Origin: Streptomyces sp. NRRL B-1140
GTDB taxonomy: Bacteria; Actinomycetota; Actinomycetes; Streptomycetales; Streptomycetaceae
Assembly (NCBI RefSeq): GCF_001280065.1
Contig: NZ_LGEA01000102.1
Span: 124,001-188,000, forward strand
Reading direction: 5' to 3'
DNA length: 64,000 nucleotides
Shown here: in pieces, positions 62,172-64,000 of the stretch
Layout: each line of letters begins with the position of its first letter
How positions within the stretch are numbered: position 1 is the stretch's first letter
The notes under the pieces: generated by a model
The model's input: the letters and a program-made list of their open reading frames with translations, nothing else
Told to the model about the DNA's origin: nothing
Database searches by the model: none
Program-made: the position numbers and the translations under genes

Positions 62172-64000
62172 ATGACCGACCCCAACGCCATCCAGCCGAG
62201 CGAGCTCGACCAGCTCCCCGACCGGGACCCCGAGGAGACCGCCGAATGGCAGGCCTCCCTGGACGCGGTCACCAAGGCTGCCGGGCCGCACCGTGCCGCA
62301 TACCTGATGCGCCGCACGCTGGAGCGCGCCGAGGGCGCCGGCATCGCGCTGCCGAAGCTCCTCGAGACCGACTACGTCAACTCCATCCCGACCTCCGCCG
62401 AACCGGCCGTGCCCGGTGACGAGGCGCTGGAGCAGCGGATCACCGCGTGGAACCGCTGGAACGCGGCCGCGATGGTGACCCGCGGCAGCAAGTACGGCGT
62501 CGGCGGCCACATCGCCACCTTCGCCTCCGCCGCCTGGCTGTACGAGACGGGCTTCAACCACTTCTTCAAGGGCAAAGAGGCCGACGGCTCCGGCGACCAG
62601 CTCTACATCCAGGGCCACGCCTCCCCCGGCATCTACGCCCGCGCGTTCCTCGACGGCCGTCTGAACGAGGAGCAGCTCGACAACTTCCGCCGGGAGGCGG
62701 GCGGCAACGGCCTGCCCTCCTACCCGCACCCGCGCCGCCTGCCCTGGCTGTGGGAGTTCCCGACGGTCTCCATGGGCCTCGGCCCGCTGTCGGCGATCTA
62801 CCAGGCGCGCTTCAACCGCTATCTGGCCAACCGCGGCATCAAGGACACCGCCGGTTCGCACGTGTGGGCGTTCCTCGGCGACGGCGAGATGGACGAGCCC
62901 GAGTCGACGGCGGCCCTGGCGCTCGCGGCCCGTGAGGAGCTGGACAACCTCACGTTCGTCATCAACTGCAACCTGCAGCGCCTGGACGGCCCGGTCCGCG
63001 CCAACTTCAAGATCGTGCAGGAGCTGGAGGCCCAGTTCCGCGGCGCCGGCTGGAACGTCGTCAAGACGCTGTGGGGCACGGCCTGGGACGAGCTGTTCCG
63101 GCTCGACACCACCGGCGCGCTCGTACGCCGCCTGCGCCAGGTACCCGACGCGCAGATCCAGACGTACCAGACCCGCGACGCGGCCTACATCCGCCAGGAC
63201 TTCTTCGGCGGCGACCCGGCGCTCGTGGAGATGGCGAAGCTGCTGAGCGACGACAAGATCCTGGAGTGCTTCCACCTCTCGCGCGGTGGTCACGAGTCCC
63301 GCAAGGTGTTCGCCGCGTACAAGGCGGCCGTCGAGCACAAGGGCGCGCCGACCGTGATCCTGGCCCAGACGGTCAAGGGCCACACCCTGGGTGAGGGCTT
63401 CGCGTCGAAGAACGCCAACCACCAGATGAAGAAGCTCTCGGTGGACGAGTTCAAGAACATGCGCGATCTGCTGGAGCTGCCCATCAAGGACAGCGACTTC
63501 GTCGACGGCGTGGTGCCCTACGGCCACCCGGGCGCCGACTCCCCCGAGGTCCGCTACCTCCAGGAGCGGCGTGCCGCCCTCGGCGGCCCGGCCCCGGCCC
63601 GGCGCGTCCACCCGGTCGCCCCGCTGCCCGCGCCCGCCGAGAAGGCGTTCGCGTCCTTCGACAAGGGCTCCGGCTCGCAGAACGTGGCCACCACCATGGC
63701 GTTCGTCCGCCTGGTCAAGGACCTGGTCCGCGACAAGGAGACCGGCAAGCGCTGGGTGCCGATCGTCCCGGACGAGGCACGCACCTTCGGTATGGAGTCG
63801 CTGTTCCCGTCGCTCGGCATCTACTCGCCGAAGGGCCAGACATACGAGCCGGTCGACCGTGACCAGCTCATGTACTACAAGGAGGCCCAGAACGGCCAGA
63901 TCCTCAACGAGGGGATCACCGAGGCCGGTTCGATGGCCGACTTCATCGCCGCTTCGACGTCGTACGCGACGCACGGCGAGGCGATGATTCCGTTCTACAT
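62172..64000 (+). CDS. aceE: Pyruvate dehydrogenase E1 (homodimeric), C-terminus cut by window edge
   Basis: 609 residues visible of about 900; the right edge cuts the gene. ATG 62172 follows AGGAAGG. The thiamine pyrophosphate motif [20 protein letters not shown] ending in [14 protein letters not shown] is at about 237-275, and [19 protein letters not shown] near 405, both typical of AceE-type E1. It decarboxylates pyruvate and acetylates E2. The preceding GntR gene and palindrome suggest local control. Confidence 0.96.
   Translation, partial: MTDPNAIQPSELDQLPDRDPEETAEWQASLDAVTKAAGPHRAAYLMRRTLERAEGAGIALPKLLETDYVNSIPTSAEPAVPGDEALEQRITAWNRWNAAAMVTRGSKYGVGGHIATFASAAWLYETGFNHFFKGKEADGSGDQLYIQGHASPGIYARAFLDGRLNEEQLDNFRREAGGNGLPSYPHPRRLPWLWEFPTVSMGLGPLSAIYQARFNRYLANRGIKDTAGSHVWAFLGDGEMDEPESTAALALAAREELDNLTFVINCNLQRLDGPVRANFKIVQELEAQFRGAGWNVVKTLWGTAWDELFRLDTTGALVRRLRQVPDAQIQTYQTRDAAYIRQDFFGGDPALVEMAKLLSDDKILECFHLSRGGHESRKVFAAYKAAVEHKGAPTVILAQTVKGHTLGEGFASKNANHQMKKLSVDEFKNMRDLLELPIKDSDFVDGVVPYGHPGADSPEVRYLQERRAALGGPAPARRVHPVAPLPAPAEKAFASFDKGSGSQNVATTMAFVRLVKDLVRDKETGKRWVPIVPDEARTFGMESLFPSLGIYSPKGQTYEPVDRDQLMYYKEAQNGQILNEGITEAGSMADFIAASTSYATHGEAMIPFY

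Overview
The window is about 64 kb of very GC-rich DNA with strongly G/C third codon positions, many GTG starts and Streptomyces-style gene content: Tat and lipoprotein signals, the actinobacterial bcc/aa3 respiratory genes, two NlpC/P60 proteins, PspA with PspAA, and a homodimeric AceE. It fits the chromosomal core of a Streptomyces or close relative. No phage, transposon, CRISPR, rRNA or tRNA was seen. From memory, the gene order broadly matches Mycobacterium tuberculosis around Rv2184c-Rv2220 (ArsA-like, SRPBCC, FadD15, PimB, RipC-like, trpD, ctaE-qcrCAB, ctaF/ctaC, adenosine kinase, IscA-like, cobT/cobS, aminopeptidase, E2, RDD).

Layout. 1-3.1 kb: minus-strand genes for a DUF5304 protein (cut by the left edge), an ArsA-like protein without a P-loop lysine, an SRPBCC protein and a phosphoesterase. 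3.4-11.4 kb: an acyl-CoA ligase, a Tat-exported cholesterol oxidase, a PimB-like GT4, a GT87-like mannosyltransferase, then a divergent MATE exporter/PadR pair sharing a double palindrome. 11.4-18.7 kb: a lipoprotein metalloprotease, two tandem NlpC/P60 hydrolases, a NYN-domain protein, a zinc-ribbon protein, a rhomboid protease and a stand-alone Lrp-type ligand domain. 18.7-21.5 kb: a class V aminotransferase behind a SAM-IV riboswitch, and trpD. 21.6-30.9 kb: respiratory block ctaE-qcrC-qcrA-qcrB and ctaC-ctaD-ctaF, separated by an orphan receiver and an L,D-transpeptidase; most members overlap by 4 bp.

31-40 kb: a cysteine desulfurase fused to TusA, a PfkB kinase, a small probably leaderless gene, a 640-residue acidic membrane protein, an ErpA-type Fe-S carrier, nadA (a 4Fe-4S enzyme) and a Ser/Thr kinase with a beta-propeller ectodomain. 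40-48 kb: an envelope-stress-like run on the minus strand (pspA, pspAA, sensor kinase, response regulator, RND pump), then a DUF3043 protein and a methyltransferase that seems to start at CTG. 48.5-55.6 kb: cobalamin lower-ligand assembly genes (cobU fused to a degenerate metallo-beta-lactamase domain, cobT, cobS) mixed with membrane proteins. 55.9-64 kb: pepA, lpd, a two-lipoyl E2, a GntR regulator and aceE (cut by the right edge), which together could supply all parts of a pyruvate dehydrogenase complex.

Regulatory structure is rich. Strong calls are the SAM-IV element with a matching promoter, twin palindromes on the nadA promoter, a 17-bp palindrome on the aceE promoter, the PadR double operator, and several perfect long-stem terminators. 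A dispersed intergenic repeat (core GCGCAGTTCCCCGCGCCCC) occurs about eight times.
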